From positions 242,957 through 281,893 of the forward strand of contig NZ_PYBV01000014.1 of NCBI RefSeq assembly GCF_003205615.1: 38,937 nucleotides of DNA, written 5' to 3'. Under the pieces are notes generated by a model. That model was not told where the DNA came from, did no database searches, and saw nothing but the letters and a program-made list of their open reading frames with translations. The position numbers and the translations under genes were made by a program. Numbering within the stretch: position 1 is the stretch's first letter; every line of letters begins with the position of its first letter. Of the stretch, positions 15,922-27,573 are shown in pieces. This DNA comes from Micromonospora arborensis. Its GTDB lineage: Bacteria > Actinomycetota > Actinomycetes > Mycobacteriales > Micromonosporaceae.

Positions 15922-15950
15922 TTGACGGCAGGAACCGGACGGCGCAAGAT
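15922..15950 (+). promoter_or_regulatory. Sigma-70-type promoter of the candidate small RNA
   Basis: TTGACG (15922-15927), a 17-base spacer and CAAGAT (15945-15950) give a good -35/-10 pair; transcription would begin near 15957. Confidence 0.6.
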
Positions 15951-15956
15951 GCTCCG

Positions 15957-16082
15957 TGCGGGAGGGCATTTCGCCGAAGACTTTTGAAGTTCTTGCGACC
16001 CAACGCCGGAGGCGTTGTGCGAGTGTCCCTCCCGACCACGTTCGATCGGGCCAGCGAATAATTCGCTGGCCCGATCGCTTTT
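15957..16082 (+). ncRNA. Candidate structured small RNA, about 125 nt
   Basis: The transcript predicted from the promoter starts at CGGGAGGG (15959-15966), which pairs with CCCTCCCG (16027-16034), with CGTG/CACG (15955/16037) extending the helix. The closed domain holds the perfect hairpin CAACGCC-GGA-GGCGTTG (16001-16017) and a weaker AAGA/TCTT stem. An intrinsic terminator follows directly. No ORF of note lies within it, and I do not recognise an RNA family. It could instead be an attenuated leader of the GNAT gene starting 21 bases after the terminator. Confidence 0.55.
16043..16082 (+). terminator. Strong intrinsic terminator of the small RNA
   Basis: A perfect 16-bp stem (16043-16058 with 16062-16077), loop TAA, is followed by CTTTT. 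It begins CGATCGGGCCAGCGAA. This is the clearest rho-independent terminator in the window. Confidence 0.85.
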
Positions 16083-16102
16083 CCGGGCGCACGCTCGGCG
16101 GC

Positions 16103-17122
16103 ATGAGCATCACGATCGCGTCGTTCGACGGCGCCGACCGGGCTTCGGTCGACGAGGCGTACCTGATCGGGGCGGCCGCCAACGACGCCGATCTGCCGGG
16201 CCTGCCGCCCTTCTGCCGGCGGCGGTTCGACGCGGTGTTCCACACACCGATGCCCGGCACCCGGTCCCTCTGGGCGCTGGCCCGACTGGACGGCGTGCCG
16301 GCCGGCTACCTCCAAATGGACCTGCCACAGCTCGACAACACCGACAACGCCACCGCCGACCTGGTGGTGCATCCGGAGCTGCGGCGGCGGGGCGTCGGCC
16401 GGGCACTGCACGAGTACGGGCTGCGCCTGCTGCGGGAGCACGGACGCAAGCGGGTGGTCGCGATGGCCGTCTCCGCGCTGCCCGGCGGGCCCGCCCGAAG
16501 CGTCGCGGGTGACGCGTTCGCCGCCTCGACCGGCGCTCAGTCCGCCCTGGCCGAGGTGCGTCGTCGGCTCGATGTCAACGAGATCGACCGGGTCGCGCTG
16601 CGGGCGGCGCTGGCCGAGGCCCGGCCGCGGGCCGAGGGCTACCGGTCGGTCTGCTGGCAGGGGACGACCCCGCAGGAGTACGTGGCGGACATCGCCTACC
16701 TGGACGGCCGGCTGCTCATGGACGCGCCGATGGGCGATGTGCAGTGGGAACCGGAGCAGGTGGACGCCGAACGCATCCGCGGCAACGAACGCGCGTTGGA
16801 CGCCAGGGGCCGGCGGCGCTACCACCTCGGGATGCGGCACGAGGCGACCGGTCGGCTGGTCGCCTGGACCCTGCTGGACGTCGGCCCCTCCGCCGACTGG
16901 CACGCCTTCCAGCAGATCACCATCGTCGACCCGGCCCACCGTGGGCACCGGCTCGGCCTCATCGCCAAGGCCGAGAACCTGCACCACCTGCTCACCCACG
17001 AACCGGCGGTACGCGTCATCGACACCTGGAACGCGGCGAGCAACAGCTACATGGTGGCGATCAACGAGCAGCTCGGCTTCCGCCCGGTGGACGCCTGGAC
17101 CGACTGGCAGCTCACCCTCTGA
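16103..17122 (+). CDS. GNAT acetyltransferase with two GNAT domains
   Basis: This 339-residue protein has two GNAT repeats. The first has DLVVHPELRRRGVGRALHEYGL, an acetyl-CoA-binding loop R-R-x-G-V-G-R. The second, degenerate, has ITIVDPAHRGHRLGLIAKAE followed by NAASNSYMVAINEQLGFRPV, the usual end of a GNAT fold. The ATG at 16103 begins MSITIASF; open frame upstream runs through the small RNA and terminator and is not coding. Tandem GNAT proteins of this size are common in actinobacteria (mycothiol synthase is one example), but the substrate is not evident here. Confidence 0.88.
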   Translation: MSITIASFDGADRASVDEAYLIGAAANDADLPGLPPFCRRRFDAVFHTPMPGTRSLWALARLDGVPAGYLQMDLPQLDNTDNATADLVVHPELRRRGVGRALHEYGLRLLREHGRKRVVAMAVSALPGGPARSVAGDAFAASTGAQSALAEVRRRLDVNEIDRVALRAALAEARPRAEGYRSVCWQGTTPQEYVADIAYLDGRLLMDAPMGDVQWEPEQVDAERIRGNERALDARGRRRYHLGMRHEATGRLVAWTLLDVGPSADWHAFQQITIVDPAHRGHRLGLIAKAENLHHLLTHEPAVRVIDTWNAASNSYMVAINEQLGFRPVDAWTDWQLTL

Positions 17123-17172
17123 CAGGTATTGGCGCTACTGCTCACTCCGGGTGCTCAGGCATGATGGCGGAC

Positions 17173-18846
17173 ATGACGGAGACCCCGCATCCCCTGTACG
17201 ACAGGCACGCCGACACCCTCAACCGCGCGCTGACCGCGATCACGGAGCGGGGCTACTGGTCCGCCTATCCCGAGTCCCCCAGCCCCCGGGTGTACGGCGA
17301 GACCGCCGCCGCCGACGGCAAGGCCGCCTTCGAGGCGTACCTCGGTGGTGATTTTCCGCTCGACCAGCCGGGCGCTGGCGCTCGGGTCGCCACCGAGGCG
17401 AGCCCGTTCGGGGTGGAGCTGGCGGTGCGCTACCCGCATGCCGGCCCCGGCGAGCTGATCGACGCCGCCTCCGCCGCGCTGCCGGCCTGGCGCGACGCCG
17501 GCCCGCAGGCCCGGGTGGGCGTCTGCCTGGAGATTCTCGACCGGCTGCACAAGCACATCTTCGAGCTGGCCAACGCGGTGCAGTTCACCAGCGGGCAGGC
17601 GTTCGTGATGGCCTTCCAGGCCGGTGGCGCGCACGCGTTGGACCGGGCGTTGGAAGCGTTGGCGTACGCGTACGCCGAGATGACCCGGCACCCGCAGACG
17701 GCCGGCTGGGAGAAGGCCGCCGGTAAGGGTGACCCGCTGCGGATGACCAAGACGTTCCACGTGGTGCCGCGTGGGGTGGCGCTGGTGATCGGCTGCAACA
17801 CCTTCCCGACCTGGAACTCGTACCCCGGGCTGTTCGCCTCGTTGGTCACCGGCAACCCGGTGATCGTCAAGCCGCACCCGCGCGCGGTGCTGCCGCTGGC
17901 CATCACCGTGAAGTACGCCCGGGAGGTGCTCGCCGAGGCCGGCTTCGACCCGAACCTGATCATGCTGGCGGCTGAGGCCCCCGGCGAGAAGCTCGCGAGC
18001 GACCTGGCCCTGCACCGTGCCGTGAAGATCGTCGACTTCACCGGCTCCACCGAGTACGGCGACTGGCTGGAGACGCACGCCCGGCAGGCGTCGGTCTACA
18101 CCGAGAAGGCCGGCCTGAACACGGTCGTCATCGACTCCACCGACGACTTCGCCGGGATGTGCCGCAACCTCGGCTTCACGCTGACCCTCTACAGCGGTCA
18201 GATGTGCACCACCTCGCAGAACATCCTCATCCCCGCCGGCGGCATCGAGACCGACCAGGGGCACAAGAGCTTCGACGAGGTGGCCGGCGGGATCGCCGCG
18301 GCCGTCGGCAAGCTCACCGCGGACCCGGCCCGAGGCGTGGAGCTGACCGGCGCCATCGTCAACGACGGGGTGCTGGAGCGGCTGGCCGAGGTGACCAAGG
18401 TCGGCGAGCCGGTGCTGGAGTCGCGGGCCGTGGCCCACCCGGCGTACGCCGACGCGGTGGTGCGTACCCCGACGATCGTGAAGCTGACCGCTGACGACGC
18501 GGAGACGTACGGCCGGGAGTGGTTCGGGCCGATCTCGTTCGCCATCGCGACCGACTCCACCGCGCACAGCCTGGAGTTGCTGCGCCGCACGGTCGGCGAG
18601 AAGGGCGCGCTCACCGCGGGGGTCTACTCCACCGACGAGGCCGTGCTGGACGCCACCGAGGCGGTGGCGGTCGAGGTCGGGGTGCACCTGTCCTGCAACC
18701 TCACCGGCGGGGTCTTCGTGAACCAGTCGGCGGCGTTCTCCGACTTCCACGGCAGTGGCGCGAACGCGGCGGCGAACTCGGCGTTGACCGATGGGGCTTA
18801 TGTGGCTAATCGGTTCCGGGTTGTGCAGTCTCGGCGGCACGTCTGA
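17173..18846 (+). CDS. paaN: PaaN-type aldehyde dehydrogenase of phenylacetate degradation
   Basis: This protein of about 557 residues matches the PaaN family: HPLYDRHADTLNRALTAITE at the N terminus, VVPRGVALVIGCNTFPTWNS in the NAD-binding region, and SGQMCTTSQNI with the catalytic cysteine (about residue 345). The family oxidises an aldehyde intermediate during ring cleavage in the phenylacetyl-CoA pathway. No other paa genes are in the window, so the gene is separate from the main cluster. ATGs at 17161, 17164 and 17173 are all in frame; I chose 17173 for the MTETPHPLY start, without strong ribosome-site support for any of them. Confidence 0.88.
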   Translation: MTETPHPLYDRHADTLNRALTAITERGYWSAYPESPSPRVYGETAAADGKAAFEAYLGGDFPLDQPGAGARVATEASPFGVELAVRYPHAGPGELIDAASAALPAWRDAGPQARVGVCLEILDRLHKHIFELANAVQFTSGQAFVMAFQAGGAHALDRALEALAYAYAEMTRHPQTAGWEKAAGKGDPLRMTKTFHVVPRGVALVIGCNTFPTWNSYPGLFASLVTGNPVIVKPHPRAVLPLAITVKYAREVLAEAGFDPNLIMLAAEAPGEKLASDLALHRAVKIVDFTGSTEYGDWLETHARQASVYTEKAGLNTVVIDSTDDFAGMCRNLGFTLTLYSGQMCTTSQNILIPAGGIETDQGHKSFDEVAGGIAAAVGKLTADPARGVELTGAIVNDGVLERLAEVTKVGEPVLESRAVAHPAYADAVVRTPTIVKLTADDAETYGREWFGPISFAIATDSTAHSLELLRRTVGEKGALTAGVYSTDEAVLDATEAVAVEVGVHLSCNLTGGVFVNQSAAFSDFHGSGANAAANSALTDGAYVANRFRVVQSRRHV

Positions 18847-18854
18847 TTGGTTGC

Positions 18855-18967
18855 GGTTGGGGTTTCCGGGGCAGCCCGCCCCTTGTGGTTGGGGTTTCCG
18901 GGGCAGCCCGACCCGCTCCGGGCGGTCAGGCTTGATCCCTGCGCGGGTCGGGCTGCCCCGGAAACCC
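18855..18967. repeat. Direct and inverted repeat cluster after paaN
   Basis: A 24-bp unit starting GGTTGGGGTTTCC occurs at 18855-18878 and again, identically, at 18887-18910. The second copy lies in a perfect 23-bp inverted repeat (18892-18914 with 18945-18967). The hairpin would end the paaN transcript. Confidence 0.75.
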
Positions 18968-19021
18968 TTTGTGGGCGCGGTGGTCGCGGACGTGTCGGGC
19001 CCCGGCGCATTTTCTCACCAC

Positions 19022-19325
19022 ATGATCGTGCTCGATCCAGGATGTAGTGCCCTCCGGGTGGAGGGTTACCACTGCATCCTGGTCAACGCCGTTGCGTTAG
19101 GCGGAACGGCTGTTCGTCAACCAGCGTCGTCTCGCCCCGCGATCTTGCACTTCCTGTCCCGACACAAGGGGCATTCCATCTCATGTCGACAACCACAACC
19201 GCAAGATCGGCGCGAACCTCTCTCACCACCTGATCCACCAGGGAGCCCCGTTGTCCAGCACGGGTTGACCCGCCGATCACAGCCCTAACGCAACGGCGTT
19301 GGCATCCTGGTTGCAGCGCGATCAT
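19022..19325. repeat. REP-like palindrome split by an inserted element
   Basis: The left arm at 19022-19049 matches, in reverse complement, 23 of 28 bases of a right arm that becomes continuous only if 19084-19311 is removed (19070-19083 joined to 19312-19325). A nested CCCTCC-GGGT-GGAGGG hairpin lies in its centre (19050-19065). Confidence 0.7.
19084..19301. mobile_element. 218-bp MITE-like element with TIRs and a 10-bp target duplication
   Basis: Perfect 18-bp terminal inverted repeats, CAACGCCGTTGCGTTAGG at 19084-19101 and its complement at 19284-19301, bound 218 bp with no plausible gene. Exact direct repeats GCATCCTGGT at 19074-19083 and 19302-19311 flank it. Inside, CGATCTTGC (19140) pairs with GCAAGATCG (19201), another small palindrome. 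The structure is that of a non-autonomous DNA transposon; the parent transposase is not in the window. A 10-bp duplication would fit an IS4-like family, which is inference only. Confidence 0.8.
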
Positions 19326-19356
19326 TACGGCCGGCGCGGCACGGTGGTTCTTCGGG

Positions 19357-19887
19357 TCAGGCCGTGCGGCGCATTTGTAGTTCGGTCAGGGCTGGGATCG
19401 TGGGGTGGGGGACCCGTACGCCGGTGTCGGTGAAGCCCAGCCGTTGGTAGGCGCGGTAGGCGCGGTCGTTGCCGACCACCACCTCCAGCAGTAGCTCCGG
19501 CCGGCCGCAGGCCCGCGACCAGGCGGCCACCCCGTCCACCAGTTCGCCGAGCATCCCGCCGCCCCGCCAGGCCGGCGTGACGTAGACGGCGTAGATCACG
19601 GTCAGCCCGGGCTCGTTCGGGGCGACCGTGCCGCCGGCGTGTCCGACCAGCCGGCCGCCGGGATCGGCGATGAACTGCGCGTTGGTGGGGCCGGCCGAGG
19701 TGTACGCGACCCGGGCGGCGAACTCGGTGTGCGGTCGGGCCGCCGCGTCCGCCAGGGTCTCCAGGAAAGCCAACGGTGCGTCGGCGAGCATCTCCAGGCG
19801 CAGCGCCCGCATCCGGGCGGCGTCCTCCGGCCGGACCCGGCGGATCTGCGCCTGCCGGAGGGCGGCTGAGCCGGTATCGGTGGTCAT
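19357..19887 (-). CDS. GNAT family N-acetyltransferase
   Basis: This 176-residue single-domain GNAT starts with QIRRVRPEDAARMRALRLEM and has the strand-4/acetyl-CoA loop VIYAVYVTPAWRGGGMLGEL, followed by VVVGNDRAYRAYQRLGFTDT and VRVPHP near the end. The R-G-G-G-M-L-G loop keeps the glycines needed for coenzyme binding. The length is normal for the family. It is encoded alone, between the repeat island and the divergent cold-shock gene, so the context gives no substrate. The start at 19887 (MTTDTGSAAL) is the only reasonable one. Confidence 0.88.
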   Translation of the reverse strand: MTTDTGSAALRQAQIRRVRPEDAARMRALRLEMLADAPLAFLETLADAAARPHTEFAARVAYTSAGPTNAQFIADPGGRLVGHAGGTVAPNEPGLTVIYAVYVTPAWRGGGMLGELVDGVAAWSRACGRPELLLEVVVGNDRAYRAYQRLGFTDTGVRVPHPTIPALTELQMRRTA

Positions 19888-20123
19888 GCCGCATGCCTAC
19901 CACAGGGTCGGACACCATTTGCCGAGCACTGGTGGAGGCGGTGCCGCAGCGGTCAGAACGGTGCCCGATTTGTGGTCGTGCGCGCTCGTCACTCCTCGTG
20001 TAACGTGCGATTCCGGTCACCTGCTTCAATGGCGGTCATCGATCGCTGGGGCGGTGATCCGAGGCGCCCGGCCGCGCCGTGCGCCGGGTCAGGCAACGCC
20101 GCGCGAAGTGAGGGAAGTGCACC

Positions 20124-20327
20124 GTGGCACAGGGCACCGTGAAATGGTTCAACGCCGAAAAGGGCTACGGCTTCATCGCCGTCGACGGCGGTCAGGACGT
20201 GTTCGTTCACTTCTCCGCAATCGAGATGGACGGCTACAAGGCACTGGACGACGGTCAGCGGGTGGAGTTCGAGGTCGCCCAGGGGCAGAAGGGCCCGCAG
20301 GCCGAGCACGTACGCGTCATCGCCTGA
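20124..20327 (+). CDS. Cold-shock protein (CspA family)
   Basis: This 67-residue protein is a full cold-shock domain: [15 protein letters not shown] with RNP1 KGYGFI, and [20 protein letters not shown] with RNP2 VFVHF. It binds single-stranded RNA and DNA and acts as an RNA chaperone in the cytoplasm. The start is a GTG with GAGGGAAG upstream at 20111-20118. The upstream 236 bases, shared with the divergent GNAT gene, contain no ORF; a long untranslated leader would be normal for this family. Confidence 0.95.
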   Translation: MAQGTVKWFNAEKGYGFIAVDGGQDVFVHFSAIEMDGYKALDDGQRVEFEVAQGQKGPQAEHVRVIA

Positions 20328-20400
20328 GCTTCGGGGGCTGCGACACGGGCCCGGAGCCGGGAAGATCGTGAACCGTTCCAGCCGATGCTGAGGAGCGTTC

Positions 20401-21468
20401 ATGACCGACCAGCCGCCCCCGCCCACTCCACCCTCCGGGCCGGGTGAGTCGGGTCCGTCCGACCCGACCCCGCCGCCTATCGGGGGTTACCCGCCCGGGA
20501 TGGTTCCGTACGGCGGGCCACCCGGATGGGTCCCGGATGGCGGGCAGCCCGGGATGGGTCCCTATGGCGGACAGCCGTGGTATCCGTCGCCGGTCGGCTG
20601 GTACCCGCCGGGCTACGGGTTCGACCCGTACGACCCACTGGTCACTCCCCCCGGTGCCGGTCTGGGCGGTTGGTTCGACCGGTGTGGGGGAGCGCTGCGC
20701 CGGGGTTGGCGGCAGTTGGTGCCCATCCTGCTGCTCACCCAGGTGTTGCCGGCGGCGGTGCTCTCGGTGATCTCCCTCGGCCTGGACCCGTCGGCGAAGT
20801 GGGCCGCCCAGGCCGAGTCGGATCCGACGATCGTGCTGCCGGACAACTTCGTCGCCGACCTGCTGGGCATCATCGTCGTGCTGGTCGGCGGGAGCCTGGT
20901 GATCGGGTTGGTGCAGGCCGTCGGATGGGCCGCCGGCAGTTGGGTGATCACCCAGCAGGCGGCCGGTCAGCCGGGCAACCTTGATTCGGCGCTGCGCTAC
21001 GGCCTCCGTCGGGCGCTCGGGCTGTGGGGCTGGACCATGCTGATCAGCGTGCTCGTCGGCGTCGGCTTCTGCCTCTGCGTGCTGCCGGGCATCTACCTGG
21101 CGTTCGCGCTGAGCATGGCCGGCCCGGTCTATCTCTTCGAACGCCGCGACCCGATCGGCCGATCGTTCCGGATGTTCCACGACCGGCTCGGTCTGCTGCT
21201 CGGTCGGGTCGCCCTGGTGGCGCTGGCGGTGATCGTCGGCAGTCTGATTCCGGGGGCACTGGAGGGGGTGGGCACCTCCGCGTTCGGTACGGATCCGCTC
21301 GCGTCGCCGGGTACGGCGGCCGGGGCGGTGGCGGTGATCGGGGTCACTGCGGTGCTGGCCCTGCCGGCCCACCTCGCTCAGTTGATCGGTCTGCTGGTGA
21401 CGTACACCGAGCAGCGGGCCCATGAGGCGCCGGTGAACACTGCCGGACTGGCCGCGGAACTCGGCTGA
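20401..21468 (+). CDS. Polytopic membrane protein with Pro/Gly-rich N-terminal tail
   Basis: This 355-residue protein has about 90 residues of low-complexity N terminus with [17 protein letters not shown] repeats, then about six TM helices. Examples are [39 protein letters not shown] and [20 protein letters not shown]. The segment [21 protein letters not shown] resembles the membrane domain found in glycerophosphodiester-phosphodiesterase-like and related actinobacterial proteins. Start at the ATG at 20401 has a GAGGAGC site. I cannot assign a function; the tail suggests cytoplasmic protein interactions. Confidence 0.8.
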   Translation: MTDQPPPPTPPSGPGESGPSDPTPPPIGGYPPGMVPYGGPPGWVPDGGQPGMGPYGGQPWYPSPVGWYPPGYGFDPYDPLVTPPGAGLGGWFDRCGGALRRGWRQLVPILLLTQVLPAAVLSVISLGLDPSAKWAAQAESDPTIVLPDNFVADLLGIIVVLVGGSLVIGLVQAVGWAAGSWVITQQAAGQPGNLDSALRYGLRRALGLWGWTMLISVLVGVGFCLCVLPGIYLAFALSMAGPVYLFERRDPIGRSFRMFHDRLGLLLGRVALVALAVIVGSLIPGALEGVGTSAFGTDPLASPGTAAGAVAVIGVTAVLALPAHLAQLIGLLVTYTEQRAHEAPVNTAGLAAELG

Positions 21469-21482
21469 GCGGCCCCATCGTG

Positions 21483-21509
21483 CTTGCACTCGGCAGGGGA
21501 GAGTGCTAA
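21483..21509 (+). promoter_or_regulatory. CIRCE element 1, over the groEL promoter
   Basis: CTTGCACTC, nine bases, GAGTGCTAA is a good CIRCE (HrcA operator). TTGCAC at 21484 and TAAACA at 21507-21512 form a -35/-10 pair with a 17-base spacer, so HrcA would cover the promoter. Confidence 0.88.
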
Positions 21510-21517
21510 ACAAGTCA

Positions 21518-23364
<1,847 letters not shown>

Positions 23365-23380
23365 GTCCAGTTCCGACACA

Positions 23381-23416
23381 GAACGGGGCGGGCCGCTGAC
23401 GCGGTCCGCCCCGTTC
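23381..23416. terminator. Terminator after groEL
   Basis: A 16-bp stem with one G-U pair starts GAACGGGGCGGGCCGC and closes with its complement around a TGAC loop. It lies between convergent genes and may act on both. Confidence 0.85.
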
Positions 23417-23420
23417 GTCG

Positions 23421-23669
23421 TCAGGTCGGTAGTGGGCGCTGGTTGCGCCGTTTGTGCGCCCGGTCGTACGGCGGAAGCAGCTGGATCGGCGCGTCCACCA
23501 TCTCCTGCGGCTCCTCGACCACCGACGGCGAGTCGTCGGCGGTCATCTCGGCAAGTTGTTCGGCGTCGCCGTAGTCGAGCCGGTCGAACGGCACTTGGCC
23601 GGGGAGTTCGCCGACCGGTTTCCAGGTGATCGGCGGGCCGTCCTCGGTCTTGTCGTCATCCGTGGTCAT
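23421..23669 (-). CDS. Small acidic hypothetical protein
   Basis: This 82-residue protein, MTTDDDKTEDGPPITWKPVG onward, is highly acidic with a basic tail (HKRRNQRPLPT). It has no TM helix and no recognised domain. The ATG at 23669 has a strong GAGGAGG site, so expression is likely. In its leader, CTACCG-AAA-CGGTAG (23681-23695) is a perfect small dyad that may be an operator. It is convergent with groEL and downstream of the double-GNAT gene on the same strand. I do not recognise the family. Confidence 0.75.
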   Translation of the reverse strand: MTTDDDKTEDGPPITWKPVGELPGQVPFDRLDYGDAEQLAEMTADDSPSVVEEPQEMVDAPIQLLPPYDRAHKRRNQRPLPT

Positions 23670-23755
23670 GGCTGCCTCCTCTACCGAAACGGTAGGGGGC
23701 GTCGATGGCCGGTGCGGGCGAACGGCGCTATCTGGACCAGTGTCCCGTTCGCCCC

Positions 23756-24691
23756 TTATTGTGTCCCGACCTCCCGCCGGTACAGGAAGAAGACCCGCTC
23801 GATCCGGGCACCCGCGCTGCCGGAATAGAACGGCACCGGCCCCACCCAGCCGATCTGTGCCTGGTCCAACCCCGCCGCCTGCTGGTCCCGTAGGCAACGC
23901 CGCAGCAGCACCCCACCGATGCCCGACCCCTCGGCTGCCGGCGCGGTGCCCATCGGCCCGAACCAGCTCGGCCGGGACGACCCGTACGCGGCGAAGCCCA
24001 GCACCTCGCCGTCCCGCTCCGCCAGGTGGCAGCCGGCGCCGGCCCGACCCACCGACCCGGCCAGCTCGCCGTCCCACGCGCCACCGAAGGTGGACCGGGC
24101 GAACGCGGCCAGCGCCGGCAGGTCCGCCGGCTCCGCCCGGCGTACGGTGACGCCCTGGTCGGCGAGCCGCCGCTCGGCGGCCTCGGTGGATCGCAGTGCC
24201 GGCGACCCGTCGTACGACAGGTCCGCGGTCATGTTCCAGGCGGTCCGGTCCTGCTGGTAGCCCAACGCGAGCGCGGCGCAGACCGCCGGGGTGTAGCGGA
24301 CGTCGATGCCCGGCCACGCGTAGTACGGCGGGTTCCCGGCCAGCAGCACCTCGGTCACCCCGCGTTCGGCGAGAACGCGCTCGGCCCGGTGGAGCAGGGC
24401 CCGGCCGACGCCCCGGCGGCGGTGTTCGGGGAGGACCGCGACCAGGTCCACGTGCCCGCTGCCCGGCTCGGTCGACGACACCGAACAGAGCAGCACCCCG
24501 ACCAGATCCGCACCCCGGTACGCGCCCAGCCCGACCACCGGTCGGTCGGCGGCGGCCCGGGGCCAGAGCACGTCCACGATGGGGGCCGCCTCGGCCGCGT
24601 CCTCGGGGAGGTCGAGGGCCTGCGCACAGAGCCGGACCACAGCGGGAGCCAGGTCGGGGGTCAGCTCGGTGACGATGATCTCGGCGTCCAT
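23756..24691 (-). CDS. GNAT acetyltransferase with two GNAT domains
   Basis: This 311-residue protein has two GNAT folds. The first has VDLVAVLPEHRRRGVGRALL, a textbook acetyl-CoA loop, then LLAGNPPYYAWPGIDVRYTP. The second has MGTAPAAEGSGIGGVLLRRC, a G-S-G-I-G-G loop. The architecture resembles mycothiol-synthase-like proteins but the second domain ends differently, so I do not call it MshD. The ATG at 24691 (MDAEIIVTEL) is a good start. It is encoded between the subtilase and the small acidic protein on the same strand. Confidence 0.88.
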   Translation of the reverse strand: MDAEIIVTELTPDLAPAVVRLCAQALDLPEDAAEAAPIVDVLWPRAAADRPVVGLGAYRGADLVGVLLCSVSSTEPGSGHVDLVAVLPEHRRRGVGRALLHRAERVLAERGVTEVLLAGNPPYYAWPGIDVRYTPAVCAALALGYQQDRTAWNMTADLSYDGSPALRSTEAAERRLADQGVTVRRAEPADLPALAAFARSTFGGAWDGELAGSVGRAGAGCHLAERDGEVLGFAAYGSSRPSWFGPMGTAPAAEGSGIGGVLLRRCLRDQQAAGLDQAQIGWVGPVPFYSGSAGARIERVFFLYRREVGTQ

Positions 24692-24740
24692 GGTCGCCGA
24701 CCCTAGGTCACCGGGTGCCGGTCCGCACTCCCGCCCATCC

Positions 24741-27317
<2,577 letters not shown>

Positions 27318-27374
27318 CCGAGAACCTTACGACCACGATGAACAGATTCGGACCGGCGTCGACGTGACGTGCGG

Positions 27375-27436
27375 TGATCAAGTGATGAAAAGTAGGTCAG
27401 AAGCGCCGCTGGCACCTACTTTTCATCACTTGATCA
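27375..27436. repeat. Perfect 23-bp extragenic palindrome
   Basis: Arms at 27375-27397 and 27414-27436 are exact complements, separated by 16 bases. The arm starts TGATCAAGTGATGAAAAG. It lies in the divergent promoter region of the subtilase and glpD genes and is less GC-rich than its surroundings. Confidence 0.85.
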
Positions 27437-27573
27437 AGAGATGGCAGCGGAGGCTGCAACTGGTCATCGTGTCGGCGGTGACTCGCCCCAACGGGTCGAC
27501 GGCAACGGCGGTAGGTGCGGTACGGGGCGGGCGGCGAATGTCGACACGCTGGCGCGACGGTTACGGTGGACGC

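Noticed and set aside
17155..18840. 561-codon minus-strand frame opposite paaN
   Set aside because: It is an antisense shadow with low-complexity composition and no start context.
19084..19301. Complete insertion sequence
   Set aside because: At 218 bp it is too short to encode a transposase, so it can only be non-autonomous.
18855..19325. CRISPR array
   Set aside because: The repeats are palindromes and direct copies without regular spacers, and there are no cas genes.
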